The notes under the pieces were generated by a model, which saw only the letters and a list, made by a program, of their open reading frames with translations, was not told where the DNA came from and did not search any database. This document shows positions 8,679 through 19,342 of a DNA stretch of 64,000 nucleotides, piece after piece. The DNA comes from Microvirga lenta (lineage in GTDB: Bacteria; Pseudomonadota; Alphaproteobacteria; Rhizobiales; Beijerinckiaceae). Position numbers and translations under genes: made by a program. The DNA lies in NCBI RefSeq assembly GCF_020532555.1, contig NZ_JAJBBR010000005.1, positions 186,001 to 250,000 on the forward strand, written 5' to 3'. The stretch's first letter is position 1, and each line of letters begins with the position of its first letter.

Positions 8679-8741
8679 CGCTCGCTCCTCCTCCGCTTCA
8701 GCCTGCCCTCCTTTCGGTTCCCGGCAATCACGCGGACGAAG

Positions 8742-9722
<981 letters not shown>

Positions 9723-9781
9723 GGGAAATCTCCTGGATTGGAAGCGTTCGGCCTGAACACACCGCGGCGCACCCGGTTCCG

Positions 9782-11209
9782 TCACGTAGGCATGGTGCCG
9801 TAGGCGTCCGCCATCGTGGCGATGTCGTCCAGCTTCGCGGTGAAGATGGTCCAGTCGTCGCGATCGGCAATGGGGGCCCAGGCCGCCTCCACATCCTCGA
9901 CGAGCATGGTGCAGGGGCTCCTACGGGCGAAATAGGGATGGTCCAGCCGCGCATCCGGCGCAGGCTCGAAGCCCTCCATCGCCGCGTGCACGGGACGGAA
10001 GGCGGGCTGCGCATAGAACGCGGCCGAGGGGCTTCGCGCGGCCCGCTGCTCGCTCGCCCATCCGCCGCGCCAGTCGAACAGGGTCTGCTCGAAGGGCGCC
10101 TTCGTCTCGTGCAGGAAGGTCCAGAGCGCCCGGGCGAGCCTGCCGTCGCGCTCGAACCCCGCCGAAGCCAGGCCGAGACGGCGCAGGAGCGCGGCCGGAA
10201 ACTCCCGGTGCAGGGCGGGCTCGAAAACCTGAAGCGCCTTTTCGAGCTCCGCCTGCGGCGCGAGCGGCAGAAGGCATTCCGCCAGCCGGAAGAGATTCCA
10301 CAGCAGCGCATCGGGCTGGCGGCCGAAGGCGTAAAGCCCGGTCTCGTCGAAATAGGCGGCGGTGAAGGCCGGGTCGTAGGCGGGAATGAAGCGCCAGGGG
10401 CCGTAGTCGAAGCTCTCGCCGGTGACGTTGATGTTGTCGGTGTTGAGCACCCCGTGCACGAAGCCCGCCGCCATCCACTGCGCGCCCATGCGCGCCACCC
10501 TCCGGCAGACCTCCTCGAGAAAGGCCACCGCACGGGCGGGCTCGTCCTCGCGCCGCGCATCGGGCATGTAGGTCTCGACGGTGTAGTCGAGGAGCTTGCG
10601 GATGTTGTCCGTCTCGTCGAGATAGAGGAAGCGCTGAAACGTCCCGATGCGGATGTGGGAATGGCTCAGGCGCACCAGCACCGAGGAGCGCGTGGGGGAA
10701 GGCTCGTCGCCGCGCTCCAGCTCCTCCCCGGTCTCGATCAGGCTGAAGGTCTTGGAGGTTTCGACGCCGAGCGCCTCCAGCATCTCCGTCGCCAGCACCT
10801 CGCGCACCCCGCCCTTCAGGGTCAGCCGCCCGTCCGCGTGGCGCGACCAGGGTGTCTGGCCGCTGCCCTTGGTGGCGAGATCGAGCAGCCGCCCGTCCGC
10901 GAGGTCGTGCAGCTGCGCGAAGAGAAAGCCGCGCCCGTCGCCGAGATGGGGATTGTAGGTCCGGAACTGGTGGCCGTGATAGCGCAGCGCCAGCGGCTCC
11001 CGCAGGCTCCCCGGAAGCGGCTCGAAGCGCCCGAAATGGGCGATCCACTCCTCATCCGTCAGCGTGTCGAGTCCGACCCTGGCCGCCCAGCGCCGGTTGC
11101 GGTAGCGCAGGATGTGCTGCGGGAACGAGGCGGGCGCGACCACGTCGTAGAAATCGGAGCCGAGGCTCGCGTGGCGCGTCGAGGGGCGAACGGCGGTTGA
11201 AACGGGCAT
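9782..11209 (-). CDS. selO: Protein adenylyltransferase SelO (YdiU/UPF0061)
   Basis: The 475-residue protein has the conserved SelO blocks in order: the nucleotide-binding [11 protein letters not shown] (about 90-100), [28 protein letters not shown] with Lys114 (about 112-139), and [21 protein letters not shown], in which Asn259 and Asp268 have the nine-residue spacing of the metal-binding pair. SelO is a pseudokinase-fold enzyme that moves AMP from ATP onto Ser/Thr/Tyr of target proteins and is linked to the oxidative stress response. The C-terminus (AYGTMPT) lacks the terminal cysteine/selenocysteine of some homologues. It may be cotranscribed with the aldo/keto reductase. Confidence 0.95.
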   Translation of the reverse strand: MPVSTAVRPSTRHASLGSDFYDVVAPASFPQHILRYRNRRWAARVGLDTLTDEEWIAHFGRFEPLPGSLREPLALRYHGHQFRTYNPHLGDGRGFLFAQLHDLADGRLLDLATKGSGQTPWSRHADGRLTLKGGVREVLATEMLEALGVETSKTFSLIETGEELERGDEPSPTRSSVLVRLSHSHIRIGTFQRFLYLDETDNIRKLLDYTVETYMPDARREDEPARAVAFLEEVCRRVARMGAQWMAAGFVHGVLNTDNINVTGESFDYGPWRFIPAYDPAFTAAYFDETGLYAFGRQPDALLWNLFRLAECLLPLAPQAELEKALQVFEPALHREFPAALLRRLGLASAGFERDGRLARALWTFLHETKAPFEQTLFDWRGGWASEQRAARSPSAAFYAQPAFRPVHAAMEGFEPAPDARLDHPYFARRSPCTMLVEDVEAAWAPIADRDDWTIFTAKLDDIATMADAYGTMPT

Positions 11210-11361
11210 CGGGAACCAATCGCGCTGCAGTCGAAAAGGTTCAACGCATCAGGCGCCGTTTCGGCGCAGGCGGAGCTCCGTCGGCATATCTCGCATACCG
11301 CGTGTGAACCCGAACGGCCCGCTCCGGGTTGTCCCTTCAGATCATTTGCAGGAAACACGCC

Positions 11362-11430
11362 ATGTTCAAGCTCATTCGCAATTTCTTCATCCTCCGGCAG
11401 GCCTGGAAGCTCATCAAGCGCCGGCGCTAG
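11362..11430 (+). CDS. Putative 22-residue cationic amphipathic peptide
   Basis: An ATG at 11362 is preceded by AGGAAA at seven bases and opens a 22-codon frame (MFKLIRNFFILRQAWKLIKR followed by RR) that ends with TAG at 11428-11430. The peptide is strongly basic, has no acidic residue, and would form an amphipathic helix able to sit on membranes. No family is recognised. It is convergent with the phosphotransferase gene and overlaps its disturbed 3' end. Because it is so short, coding status rests only on the ribosome site and composition. Confidence 0.35.
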   Translation: MFKLIRNFFILRQAWKLIKRRR

Positions 11431-12466
11431 CGCTCGCGCGGCGCAGCACGCGAAGCCAGTCGCGGGGGGGGGCACGCACGCTACCCCTGGGGGGGGGGGC
11501 GGTTACCGCGCCCCCCCGCCGACGCGCGCACAGAGCCGGCTCCTGGACCCGCTGGAGATGGTGGAGCAGGGCTCCGGACAGGGCGTTCGACGCTCCCGCA
11601 ATCCAGTAAGCGTCACGGACCGACGAGGTGAGGCCCCCGTCTGCTCCGAAAGCGGACAGGTAGGCCGCGAGCAGCGTGTCGTGCCGGCGCCCCGCCTCGG
11701 GCTCCCAGACGCGGAGCGATTGCAGCCAGGAGCTCGCATCTTCGAGCGGAGAGCCGAGGCGCGCCCGCCCCCAATCCAGGAGAACCGGCTCGGCGCCCTG
11801 CCCCCTCCGGCACACCAGCACATTCCCGGGATGAACGTCGCCATGGATCGGCCGGCATCCGAACGGGTGCTCGGCCAGGAGTTGCTCGCGCAGGCGCACC
11901 CGCTCCAGCACGATGCGCCTCAGGGCGGGCAGGTCCCTGGCCAGAGCCGACAGGCCGGGCTGGCTCCGGCACCGGTCGAGCGCCGTCCATGTGGCCTCGG
12001 CCAGCAGGCCGAGCTCCGCCTCGTAGTCCCATGCCGGGATTTTCGCATCCGCCTCCCCGGCAATCCGGTGGAAATGCGCGAGACGCACGAGCAGCTCGCT
12101 CCCGGCGGACAGGTTCCGCCATGGCCAGGATGCGGTTCTGCGAATGGCCTCGAGGCACAGAAGAACTGAATCGTCGGAATGCTCGACCGCGAGCAGACGC
12201 GGCGAGATCCGGCTGGCGCAGTGCGCCACGAGTCCTTCGTAGATCGCGGCCTCGCGTGCGGGCCGTCCCTGGAGCCGCTTCATGACCACGCGCAGAAGCC
12301 TCGGGAGCCCGCCTTCACGGTAGCGGGCGGTCACCAGCACCACCTGGGAGGCCTCCATGCCGCCGCCGAAGGATTGCCGATCCACCTGCGCCTGCAGCAT
12401 CTGTTCGCCGGCGATGCGGACGAGCATCGTCCTGACGGGGTCCTGGCGTTCGAGCGTCGTCGTCAT
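11414..12466 (-). CDS. Aminoglycoside phosphotransferase-family kinase (3' end disturbed)
   Basis: The 350-residue product has the choline/aminoglycoside kinase fold: the catalytic loop HGDVHPGNVLV and the metal-binding LLDWGRA segment. The substrate is unknown; the gene is not near resistance genes. From about 11520 downstream the frame runs through three homopolymer runs (nine G, eleven G, seven C), and the last 40 residues become low-complexity (RRRGGAVTAPPPRGS...). The true C-terminus is therefore probably shifted by an indel or assembly error. The ATG at 12466 is preferred over a TTG at 12472. Confidence 0.75.
   Translation of the reverse strand: MTTTLERQDPVRTMLVRIAGEQMLQAQVDRQSFGGGMEASQVVLVTARYREGGLPRLLRVVMKRLQGRPAREAAIYEGLVAHCASRISPRLLAVEHSDDSVLLCLEAIRRTASWPWRNLSAGSELLVRLAHFHRIAGEADAKIPAWDYEAELGLLAEATWTALDRCRSQPGLSALARDLPALRRIVLERVRLREQLLAEHPFGCRPIHGDVHPGNVLVCRRGQGAEPVLLDWGRARLGSPLEDASSWLQSLRVWEPEAGRRHDTLLAAYLSAFGADGGLTSSVRDAYWIAGASNALSGALLHHLQRVQEPALCARRRGGAVTAPPPRGSVRAPPRDWLRVLRRASASAGA
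11464..11517. repeat. Cluster of poly-G/poly-C runs
   Basis: Within 54 bases there are runs of nine G (11464-11472), eleven G (11489-11499) and seven C (11511-11517). The last two are partly complementary around GGTTACC and could fold into a hairpin. The runs fall at the 3' end of the phosphotransferase gene, between convergent genes. Confidence 0.9.
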
Positions 12467-12625
12467 GCCCAAATGATGGCCCCGGCCCGAGTGGCCTCAA
12501 CCCTGCTCCCGATATTGTCAGGCTGGCCTGCATCGCCGACCGGCTTGCCCCGCTCGGTTCGGCGGCACATCTTGGTGGGCACGGACCCTTCCCGAGACAA
12601 TTGTCCTGACGAGGTGAGAAACCAG

Positions 12626-13660
12626 ATGCCGAAATCCACCGCGCGCCGCGCCATCATCCCGGTCGATCTCGCCCTCCAGGGCGGCGGTGCGCACGGCGCG
12701 TTCACCTGGGGCGTCCTCGACCGGCTGCTGGAGGAGCCCTGGCTCACCTTCGACGGCATTTCCGGCACCTCCGCCGGGGCCATGAACGCGGCGGTCCTCG
12801 TGGGCGGCTATGCCGAAGGCGGGCCCGAGGGCGCGCGGGCCGCCCTGGAACGGTTCTGGCGGCGGGTTTCCGAGGTGGCCCTGCTCAGCCCCTTTCGCCG
12901 CACGCCGCTGGACATCCTGCTCGGCCGCTGGTCGCTGGACTATTCCCCGGCCTTCGTCGCCTACGACATCGTGGCGCGTCTGGTCTCGCCCTACGACCTG
13001 AACATCCTGAAGGAGAACAATCCTCTGCGGGACATTCTGGAGGCGACCATCGATTTCGGCCGTCTCGCCGATGCGCCGATCAAGCTCTTCGTCACCGCCA
13101 CGAACGTCCATACGGGCCAGGGCCGGATCTTCCGGAATCCCGGCATCACGCCGGACGCGCTGCTCGCCTCCGCCTGCCTGCCCTTCCTGTTCCAGGCGGT
13201 CGAAATCGACGGCGAGCCCTATTGGGACGGCGGCTATACGGGCAATCCGGCGATCACGCCCCTGGTGAAGGAATGCGGATCGGACGACGTCATCATCGTG
13301 CAGGTCAATCCGGTCGAGCGTCCCGGCACGCCGCGCAGCGCCCGCGAAATCGTGAACCGGGTGAACGAAGTATCCTTCAACTCCAGCCTGCTGAAGGAAC
13401 TGCGGATGATCGCCCTGCTGCGGCAGGTGGCGGATCCCGGCAATTGCGAGGGGGCCCTGTGGGCGAAGATGCGCGTCCACCGCATCGCGAGCCCGGAGAT
13501 GGCGGATCTGGGCTATTCCTCGAAACTCAACGCGGAGTGGGATTTTCTCTGCCATCTGCGGGATGCCGGACGCCGCTCGGCGGAGACATTCCTGCAGAAC
13601 GACGCGGGCCGGCTCGGCCGGGATTCGAGCCTCGATCTCGATGCTCTGCTGGACGAATGA
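12626..13660 (+). CDS. Patatin-like phospholipase
   Basis: The 344-residue protein has all patatin motifs: the oxyanion loop GGGAHG (19-24), the nucleophile Ser49 in GTSAG, and the catalytic Asp201 in the DGGYTGNP motif. It should hydrolyse acyl chains from lipids. No signal peptide is visible, so a cytoplasmic or membrane-surface location is likely. The ATG at 12626 has GAGGTGAG about eight bases upstream; the open frame extends further upstream but without patatin similarity. The gene is divergent from the phosphotransferase gene and is followed by 150 bp before the Mrp operon. Confidence 0.93.
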   Translation: MPKSTARRAIIPVDLALQGGGAHGAFTWGVLDRLLEEPWLTFDGISGTSAGAMNAAVLVGGYAEGGPEGARAALERFWRRVSEVALLSPFRRTPLDILLGRWSLDYSPAFVAYDIVARLVSPYDLNILKENNPLRDILEATIDFGRLADAPIKLFVTATNVHTGQGRIFRNPGITPDALLASACLPFLFQAVEIDGEPYWDGGYTGNPAITPLVKECGSDDVIIVQVNPVERPGTPRSAREIVNRVNEVSFNSSLLKELRMIALLRQVADPGNCEGALWAKMRVHRIASPEMADLGYSSKLNAEWDFLCHLRDAGRRSAETFLQNDAGRLGRDSSLDLDALLDE

Positions 13661-13812
13661 CCATGCGTCCGCACGCTTTTCGCTGGCGCGACGGTTGACC
13701 ATCGGCCATTGACAGGCCCTGATGCAATCTGGTTCGAGGCACTGCACGCCCTAGTTAGCGGCGGACGTGAAGACCCATTTTCCGTAGCAAGAGCGAGACA
13801 GATCCGACACCG

Positions 13813-16683
13813 ATGAACATTGCCCTGCTTCCAGTCCTGCCGCTCCTTGCCGCCTTTCTTCCCTCGCTGGCGATCAAGTCGGGGCGGACCATCTCCGCCA
13901 TCGTGGCGGCGGTGCCGACGGTTGCGGCGCTGTTCCTCCTGGCGGCCGCCGCGCCCCGGATCTATGGCGGCGAGGTCCTCACCGCGCGCTACGAATGGCT
14001 GCCGCAGATCGGCCTGTCGTTCAGCGTGTTTCTGGACGGGCTGGGCTTTTTCTTCGCGGCCATGATCCTGGCGATCGGCCTGCTGGTGATCGTCTACTCG
14101 CGCTACTACCTGAGCCCCAACGATCCCATGGGGCGCTTCTACACCTATCTCCTCCTGTTCCAGGGGGCGATGGTGGGCGTCGTCGTCAGCGACAACGTCC
14201 TCCTGCTGACGGTGTTCTGGGAACTCACGAGCCTCAGCTCCTTCCTGCTGATCGGCTACTGGCGCGCCGTCCCGGAAGGGCGGCAGGGCGCACGCATGGC
14301 CCTCGTGGTCACGGGCGGCGGCGGCCTTATGCTGATGGCGGGCGTCCTGCTGCTCGGCCAGATCGCGGGCTCATACGAGCTGACGGAGATCCTTCAGCGC
14401 GGCGACGTGATCAAGAACTCCCCGCTCTACCTGCCGATGCTGCTGCTGATCCTCGGCGGCGCCTTCACCAAGTCGGCCCAGTTCCCGTTCCATTTCTGGC
14501 TGCCGCACGCCATGGCCGCGCCGACGCCGGTCTCGGCCTACCTGCACTCCGCCACCATGGTGAAGGCCGGCGTGTTCCTCCTGGCCCGCCTGTGGCCGGT
14601 GCTCGCCGGCACCGAGGCCTGGTTCCTCATCGTCACCCTGACCGGCCTCGTCACCATGCTGGTCGGCGCGTGGATCGCCTTTTTCAAGGACGACCTCAAG
14701 GCCATCCTCGCCTATTCGACGGTCAGCCATCTCGGCCTCATGACCATGATGCTGGGCATCGGCACGCCCCTGGCGGCGGTGGGCGCGGTGTTCCACATCC
14801 TCAACCATGCCACCTTCAAGGCGGCGCTCTTCATGAGCGTCGGCATCGTCGACCACGAGACCGGCACGCGGGACGTGAAGCGGCTCGGCGGGCTGCTGCG
14901 CCTCATGCCGATCAGCGCCTCGCTCGCCCTCGTGGCCACGGGCTCCATGGCGGGCCTGCCGCTTCTCAACGGCTTCCTCTCCAAGGAGATGATGCTCGAA
15001 ACCGTCGGCCACACGACCTATGCGGGCAATTACTGGATCCTGCCGACCCTCGCGACCGCGGGCGCCCTGCTCTCCGTCGCCTATTCGGCCCGGCTGGCGA
15101 TGCTGGTCTATCTCGGCCCCGTGCGCCACGACTATCCGCACCACCCGCACGATCCCCCGGTGGGCCTCTGGCTGCCGGTGGCGATCCTCGTGGTGCCGGT
15201 GATCGCCATCGGGCTCCTGCCGGCCTTCTTCGCGGGCCCGGTGGTCGAGCGCACGGCGCTCGCGGTCGTGGGCGCGCCCCTGCCCTCCTACTACCTCGCG
15301 CTCTGGCACGGGGTCACGCCCGCGCTCTTCATGAGCATCGTGGCCTTCATCGGCGGCGGAGCCGTGCTGGCCGCCTTCGGCCTCTTCGACCGCCTGCGCC
15401 TGTCCGTCCCGCGCCCGGAGGCCAAGCGCCTCTTCGACGCGACGGTGAGCGCCGCCGTCGAAGGCGCGCGCGATCTGATCGGGGCGCTGCACACGGAATC
15501 CCTGACGCGCTACTTCGCCGTCATCGTGGTGTCGATCGTCGCGGTCGGCATGGTGGGCTTCTTCACGGGCCCCTACGAGGCGGGCGACAGGCCTCTCCTG
15601 CCGGTCAACCTGCCGGCCCTGATCATCTGGATCTCGCTGGTGGCGACCTGCCTCGCCGTGGTGGTGCTCCACGCGAACCGGCTTCTCACCCTCATCCTGA
15701 CCAGCATCGTCGGCCTCGTCGTCTCCCTGGCCTTCATCCAGTTCTCGGCTCCCGACCTGGCCCTGACGCAGATCTCGGTCGAGGTCGTGATGACGATCCT
15801 GATGCTGCTCGCCCTCAACCTCCTGCCGCGCACGACCCCGCGGGAATCCGGACGGATTCGCCGGATCAGGGACGGCGTCGTGGCCTGCGTGGCGGGACTG
15901 GGGCTCGGCGGCCTGTCCTACGCGGTCATGACGCGCAATTTCCAGTCGATCTCCGAATACCACCTGGCCCAGTCCAAGCCGGGCGGCGGCGGCACGAACG
16001 TGGTCAACGTGATCCTGGTGGATTTCCGCGGCTTCGACACCTTCGGCGAAATCATCGTGCTGTGCATCGCGGCGCTGGCGATCTACGCCCTGCTCGACAG
16101 CTCGCTCCGGGGCGCCGCCGCGCAGCGCCTCGCCGCCATGCGCCAGGATACGGAAGCCGCCGACGCTCATCCGCTCATGCTCGTGATCGTGACGCGCGTG
16201 CTGCTGCCGCTCGCGCTGACGGTCGGCGTCTTCATCTTCCTGCGCGGCCACAACCAGCCGGGCGGCGGCTTCATCGCCGGTCTCGTGGTCGCCATCGCGC
16301 TTCTCATGCAGGCGATGGCGAGCGGGTACACCTGGACGGCGAACCGCCTGCACCTGAACGCCCACACCATGCTGGGCCTCGGCGTCCTGATCGCCGGCCT
16401 CACCGGCCTTGCCGCCCTGCTCTTCGCGCGCCCCTTCCTCACGAGCACCTTCGGCTACTTCCACCTGCCGGTCATCGGCGAGTTCGAGCTGGCCTCCGCG
16501 ATGGCCTTCGACACCGGCGTCTTCTTCGCCGTGGTGGGAACGGTGCTCCTGTCCCTGGCCCAGATCTCGCGCGTGCAGGCACGGGCCGAGCGCAAGCCCG
16601 TGCCGGAAGGCCCCTCGGACATCCGGCTGCCGCCGGTGCGCGTCTTCAACGCCCCCACCCCCGCCTACGGAAAGGAGGACTGA
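13813..16683 (+). CDS. mrpA: Na+/H+ antiporter Mrp subunit A, fused to MnhB domain
   Basis: The 956-residue, many-helix protein carries the NuoL-like proton-translocating core (about residues 60-420, with KSAQFPFHFWLPHAMAAPTPVSAYLHSATMVKAG). An MbhE/MbhD-like region follows (about 600-780), and the C-terminus is MnhB-like, beginning near LPLALTVGVFIFLRGHNQPGGGFIAG. This A-B fusion is the PhaAB-type arrangement of alphaproteobacteria and explains why no separate B gene follows. The Mrp complex exchanges cytoplasmic Na+ (or K+) for protons at high pH. It is the first gene of a tightly packed six-gene operon, with only 2 bp to subunit C. Confidence 0.96.
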   Translation: MNIALLPVLPLLAAFLPSLAIKSGRTISAIVAAVPTVAALFLLAAAAPRIYGGEVLTARYEWLPQIGLSFSVFLDGLGFFFAAMILAIGLLVIVYSRYYLSPNDPMGRFYTYLLLFQGAMVGVVVSDNVLLLTVFWELTSLSSFLLIGYWRAVPEGRQGARMALVVTGGGGLMLMAGVLLLGQIAGSYELTEILQRGDVIKNSPLYLPMLLLILGGAFTKSAQFPFHFWLPHAMAAPTPVSAYLHSATMVKAGVFLLARLWPVLAGTEAWFLIVTLTGLVTMLVGAWIAFFKDDLKAILAYSTVSHLGLMTMMLGIGTPLAAVGAVFHILNHATFKAALFMSVGIVDHETGTRDVKRLGGLLRLMPISASLALVATGSMAGLPLLNGFLSKEMMLETVGHTTYAGNYWILPTLATAGALLSVAYSARLAMLVYLGPVRHDYPHHPHDPPVGLWLPVAILVVPVIAIGLLPAFFAGPVVERTALAVVGAPLPSYYLALWHGVTPALFMSIVAFIGGGAVLAAFGLFDRLRLSVPRPEAKRLFDATVSAAVEGARDLIGALHTESLTRYFAVIVVSIVAVGMVGFFTGPYEAGDRPLLPVNLPALIIWISLVATCLAVVVLHANRLLTLILTSIVGLVVSLAFIQFSAPDLALTQISVEVVMTILMLLALNLLPRTTPRESGRIRRIRDGVVACVAGLGLGGLSYAVMTRNFQSISEYHLAQSKPGGGGTNVVNVILVDFRGFDTFGEIIVLCIAALAIYALLDSSLRGAAAQRLAAMRQDTEAADAHPLMLVIVTRVLLPLALTVGVFIFLRGHNQPGGGFIAGLVVAIALLMQAMASGYTWTANRLHLNAHTMLGLGVLIAGLTGLAALLFARPFLTSTFGYFHLPVIGEFELASAMAFDTGVFFAVVGTVLLSLAQISRVQARAERKPVPEGPSDIRLPPVRVFNAPTPAYGKED

Positions 16684-16685
16684 CC

Positions 16686-17045
16686 GTGGAAATCCTCATG
16701 GCAAGCAGCATCGGCTTCCTGAGCGCCGCCGGCATCTACCTGATCCTGCGCGGACGCAGCTTCCCCGTGATCATCGGGCTCACCTTCCTCTCCTATGCGG
16801 TGAACGTGTTCCTGTTCGCCATGGGCAGGCTGGCGGTCGACGAGCCCCCGATCATCGCCTACGACGCGGCGCGCTACACCGATCCGCTGCCGCAGGCCCT
16901 GGTGCTGACCGCCATCGTGATCTCGTTCGGCATGACGGCGCTGATCGTCGTGCTGGCCCTGCGCGGCTATCTGGAGACCGGGTCCGACCGGGTCGACCAG
17001 GGCGTGCCCAAGATGGAGCCGGCCGAGGAGCGGCTGACCTCATGA
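16686..17045 (+). CDS. mrpC: Na+/H+ antiporter Mrp subunit C
   Basis: The 119-residue protein is a NuoK homologue with three membrane helices and the family signature GIYLILRGRSFPVIIGLTFLSYAVNVFLF followed by DPLPQALVLTAIVISFG. The start is a GTG at 16686 with AGGAGG at an ideal distance inside the end of mrpA; an ATG at 16698 is less well placed. The stop overlaps the mrpD start as ATGA. It is an essential small membrane subunit of the antiporter. Confidence 0.96.
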   Translation: MEILMASSIGFLSAAGIYLILRGRSFPVIIGLTFLSYAVNVFLFAMGRLAVDEPPIIAYDAARYTDPLPQALVLTAIVISFGMTALIVVLALRGYLETGSDRVDQGVPKMEPAEERLTS

Positions 17046-18580
17046 GTTCCTGGATCGTCGCCCCCATCCTGATCCCGGCCCTGACGGCGCCGCTGCTGCT
17101 GCTGACCCGACGCGCGCCCAACCTGCAGCGCCGGACGTCCCTGGCCGCGGTTGCGCTCCTGCTGGTCGCGAGCATCGGCGTCTTCATGCTCGCCACCGAC
17201 GGTATGGTGCGCTCCTATCGCCTCGGCGACTGGCCCGCCCCGTTCGGAATCGTGCTCGTGCTCGACCGGCTTTCGGCCACCATGGTGCTCCTGACGGCGG
17301 TTCTGGCCTCGGCGGTGGCGATCTACGCCTCGAACGGCTGGGACGAGAAGGGACACCATTTCCATCCGATCCTCCAGTTCCAGCTCATGGGGATCAACGG
17401 AGCCTTCCTCACGGGCGACGTGTTCAACCTGTTCGTGTTCTTCGAGGTCATGCTCATCGCCTCCTACGGGCTGCTCCTGCACGGCGGCGGGCCGCGCCGT
17501 CTCGGAGCCGGCTTCCAATACGTGGCGATCAACCTCATCGGCTCGACCCTCTTCCTCTTCGCGGTCGGCCTGATCTACGGCGTCACCGGCACCCTCAACA
17601 TGGCCGATCTCGCCGGCAAGGTGGCGCAGGTTCCGGCCGCCGACGCGGCGCTCCTGCGCACGGGAGCGCTCCTGCTCTTCCTGGTCTTCGCCATCAAGGC
17701 CGCGCTGGTGCCGCTCCACTGGTGGCTGCCCACCGCCTATGCGGCGGCGCCCGCGCCTTCGGCCGCGCTCTTCGCCATCATGACCAAGGTGGGCGCCTAT
17801 TCCATCATCCGCGTCTTCACCCTCGTCTTCGGACCGGAAGCGGGCTTCGCGGCGAACATCGCCGCCCCGTGGATCATGCCGGCCGCCCTCGCCACCCTGG
17901 CCATCGGCGCGGTGGGCGTGCTGGCGAGCCGGGTGCTGGTGGACCTCGTGTGCTTCGCCATCGTCTGGTCCATGGGCTCGCTCCTCGTGGCGGTCGCGCT
18001 GTTCGACGTCACGGGACTCACGGCCGCGCTCTACTACACCCTGCACTCCACCCTGATCGGCGCCGCCCTCTTCCTGCTCAGCGACCTCATCGCCCGCCGC
18101 CGCGGCCGCTGGCGGGACGATCTGGAGCCGAGCCCCGTCATGGCCCAGGCGCCGCTGATGGGGGCCCTGTTCTTCCTGGCGGCCATCGCCATGAGCGGCC
18201 TGCCGCCCCTGTCCGGCTTCATCGGCAAGATCATGATCCTGGACGCGACGCGGCCCTCGGGCGCGGTCGGCTGGATCTGGGCCGTGGTGCTCGCTACCAG
18301 CCTTGTCGTCATCCTCGGCTTCAGCCGTGCGGGCACGACCCTGTTCTGGAAGAGCGAAGCCGTTGCGGGCGAGCCCGAACCGATGCCTCAGCCGGCCCGG
18401 GCCATGCCCGTCATGGCGGCGGCGGCGCTGGTGGCTGGAACCGTGCTCCTCTCCCTGTGGGCGGGCCCGGTGACGCGTCACCTGGAGGCGACCGCACGGC
18501 AGCTCGTCGACCCCAGGGCCTATGTGGAGGCCGTACTTGGCGCCCCGCCCCAGGCGCAGCTCTCGGAGCCGCAGCCATGA
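17042..18580 (+). CDS. mrpD: Na+/H+ antiporter Mrp subunit D
   Basis: The 512-residue protein is the second NuoL/M/N-like subunit of the complex. Characteristic blocks are HFHPILQFQLMGINGAFLTGD, NLFVFFEVMLIASYGLLLHGG and the ALVPLHWWLPTAYAAAPAPS segment, with the conserved lysine that precedes it. About 14 membrane helices are expected. The ATG at 17042 overlaps the mrpC stop, which decides the start against longer frames upstream. The stop overlaps mrpE in the same ATGA manner, so the subunits should be made in fixed ratio. Confidence 0.96.
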   Translation: MSSWIVAPILIPALTAPLLLLTRRAPNLQRRTSLAAVALLLVASIGVFMLATDGMVRSYRLGDWPAPFGIVLVLDRLSATMVLLTAVLASAVAIYASNGWDEKGHHFHPILQFQLMGINGAFLTGDVFNLFVFFEVMLIASYGLLLHGGGPRRLGAGFQYVAINLIGSTLFLFAVGLIYGVTGTLNMADLAGKVAQVPAADAALLRTGALLLFLVFAIKAALVPLHWWLPTAYAAAPAPSAALFAIMTKVGAYSIIRVFTLVFGPEAGFAANIAAPWIMPAALATLAIGAVGVLASRVLVDLVCFAIVWSMGSLLVAVALFDVTGLTAALYYTLHSTLIGAALFLLSDLIARRRGRWRDDLEPSPVMAQAPLMGALFFLAAIAMSGLPPLSGFIGKIMILDATRPSGAVGWIWAVVLATSLVVILGFSRAGTTLFWKSEAVAGEPEPMPQPARAMPVMAAAALVAGTVLLSLWAGPVTRHLEATARQLVDPRAYVEAVLGAPPQAQLSEPQP

Positions 18581-19065
18581 CCCGCCTCTTTCCCCACCCG
18601 ATCCTGAGCGTCGTCATCGCCATCGTCTGGATCCTGCTCGTGAACGAGATCACGGCCGGTCAGATCGTCATCGGGATCTTCCTGGGCTGGGCCATTCCCA
18701 AGCTGACGAGCCCCTACTGGCCCGATCGCCCGCGCATCAGGCGTCCGGGCGCGGTGATCGCCTATATGGGCATCGTCCTGTGGGACATCGTGGTCTCGAA
18801 CATCCAGGTCGCCTATTGGGTGCTGTTCCGTCGCGGAAACTCCCTCCGGTCCCGGTTCGTCACCGTTCCCCTCGATCTGACCACGGCCGAGGCCATCACG
18901 GCGCTCGCGGGCACCATCACCATGACCCCGGGCACCGTGAGCGCGGACCTGTCCGCCGACGGACGGTCCCTCCTCGTCCATTGCCTGGAAACCGACGATC
19001 CGGACGCCACCGTCGCCCAGATCAAGGACCGCTACGAGCGCCGTCTCAAGGAGATCTTCGAATGA
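18577..19065 (+). CDS. mrpE: Na+/H+ antiporter Mrp subunit E
   Basis: The 162-residue protein has two or three N-terminal membrane helices and a soluble C-terminal domain with the MnhE signature LTTAEAITALAGTITMTPGTVSADLS, followed by LLVHCLETDD. The start ATG at 18577 overlaps the mrpD stop (ATGA), and its stop overlaps the mrpF start. MrpE is needed for full assembly and activity of the complex. Confidence 0.95.
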   Translation: MTRLFPHPILSVVIAIVWILLVNEITAGQIVIGIFLGWAIPKLTSPYWPDRPRIRRPGAVIAYMGIVLWDIVVSNIQVAYWVLFRRGNSLRSRFVTVPLDLTTAEAITALAGTITMTPGTVSADLSADGRSLLVHCLETDDPDATVAQIKDRYERRLKEIFE

Positions 19066-19331
19066 TCGACGTCGCCTGCCTCATCGCCACCGTCACCATC
19101 GCCGCCGCGAGCCTGCTGACCCTCTACCGGCTGGCCCGCGGCCCGGACGTGGTCGACCGGATCCTGGCCCTCGACACCCTGGTCATCAACACGATCGGCC
19201 TCATCGTCGTGGTCGGCCTCTGGTTCCGCTCCACCATGTATTTCGAGGCGGCCCTGCTCTTCGCCATGGTGGGCTTCCTGACCACCGTCGCCCTGTGCAA
19301 GTATCTCCTGCGCGGGAACGTGATCGAGTAG
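19062..19331 (+). CDS. mrpF: Na+/H+ antiporter Mrp subunit F
   Basis: The 89-residue protein has three membrane helices and the MrpF motif RLARGPDVVDRILALDTLVIN. Length and composition match the family. The ATG at 19062 overlaps the mrpE stop. The gap to mrpG is 11 bp. Confidence 0.95.
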   Translation: MIDVACLIATVTIAAASLLTLYRLARGPDVVDRILALDTLVINTIGLIVVVGLWFRSTMYFEAALLFAMVGFLTTVALCKYLLRGNVIE

Positions 19332-19342
19332 GGTTCAAGTCC

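Noticed and set aside
13995..16685. Long open frame in another frame over mrpA
   Set aside because: Only its last 119 codons (mrpC) are real; the rest is an Arg/Pro-rich shadow of mrpA.
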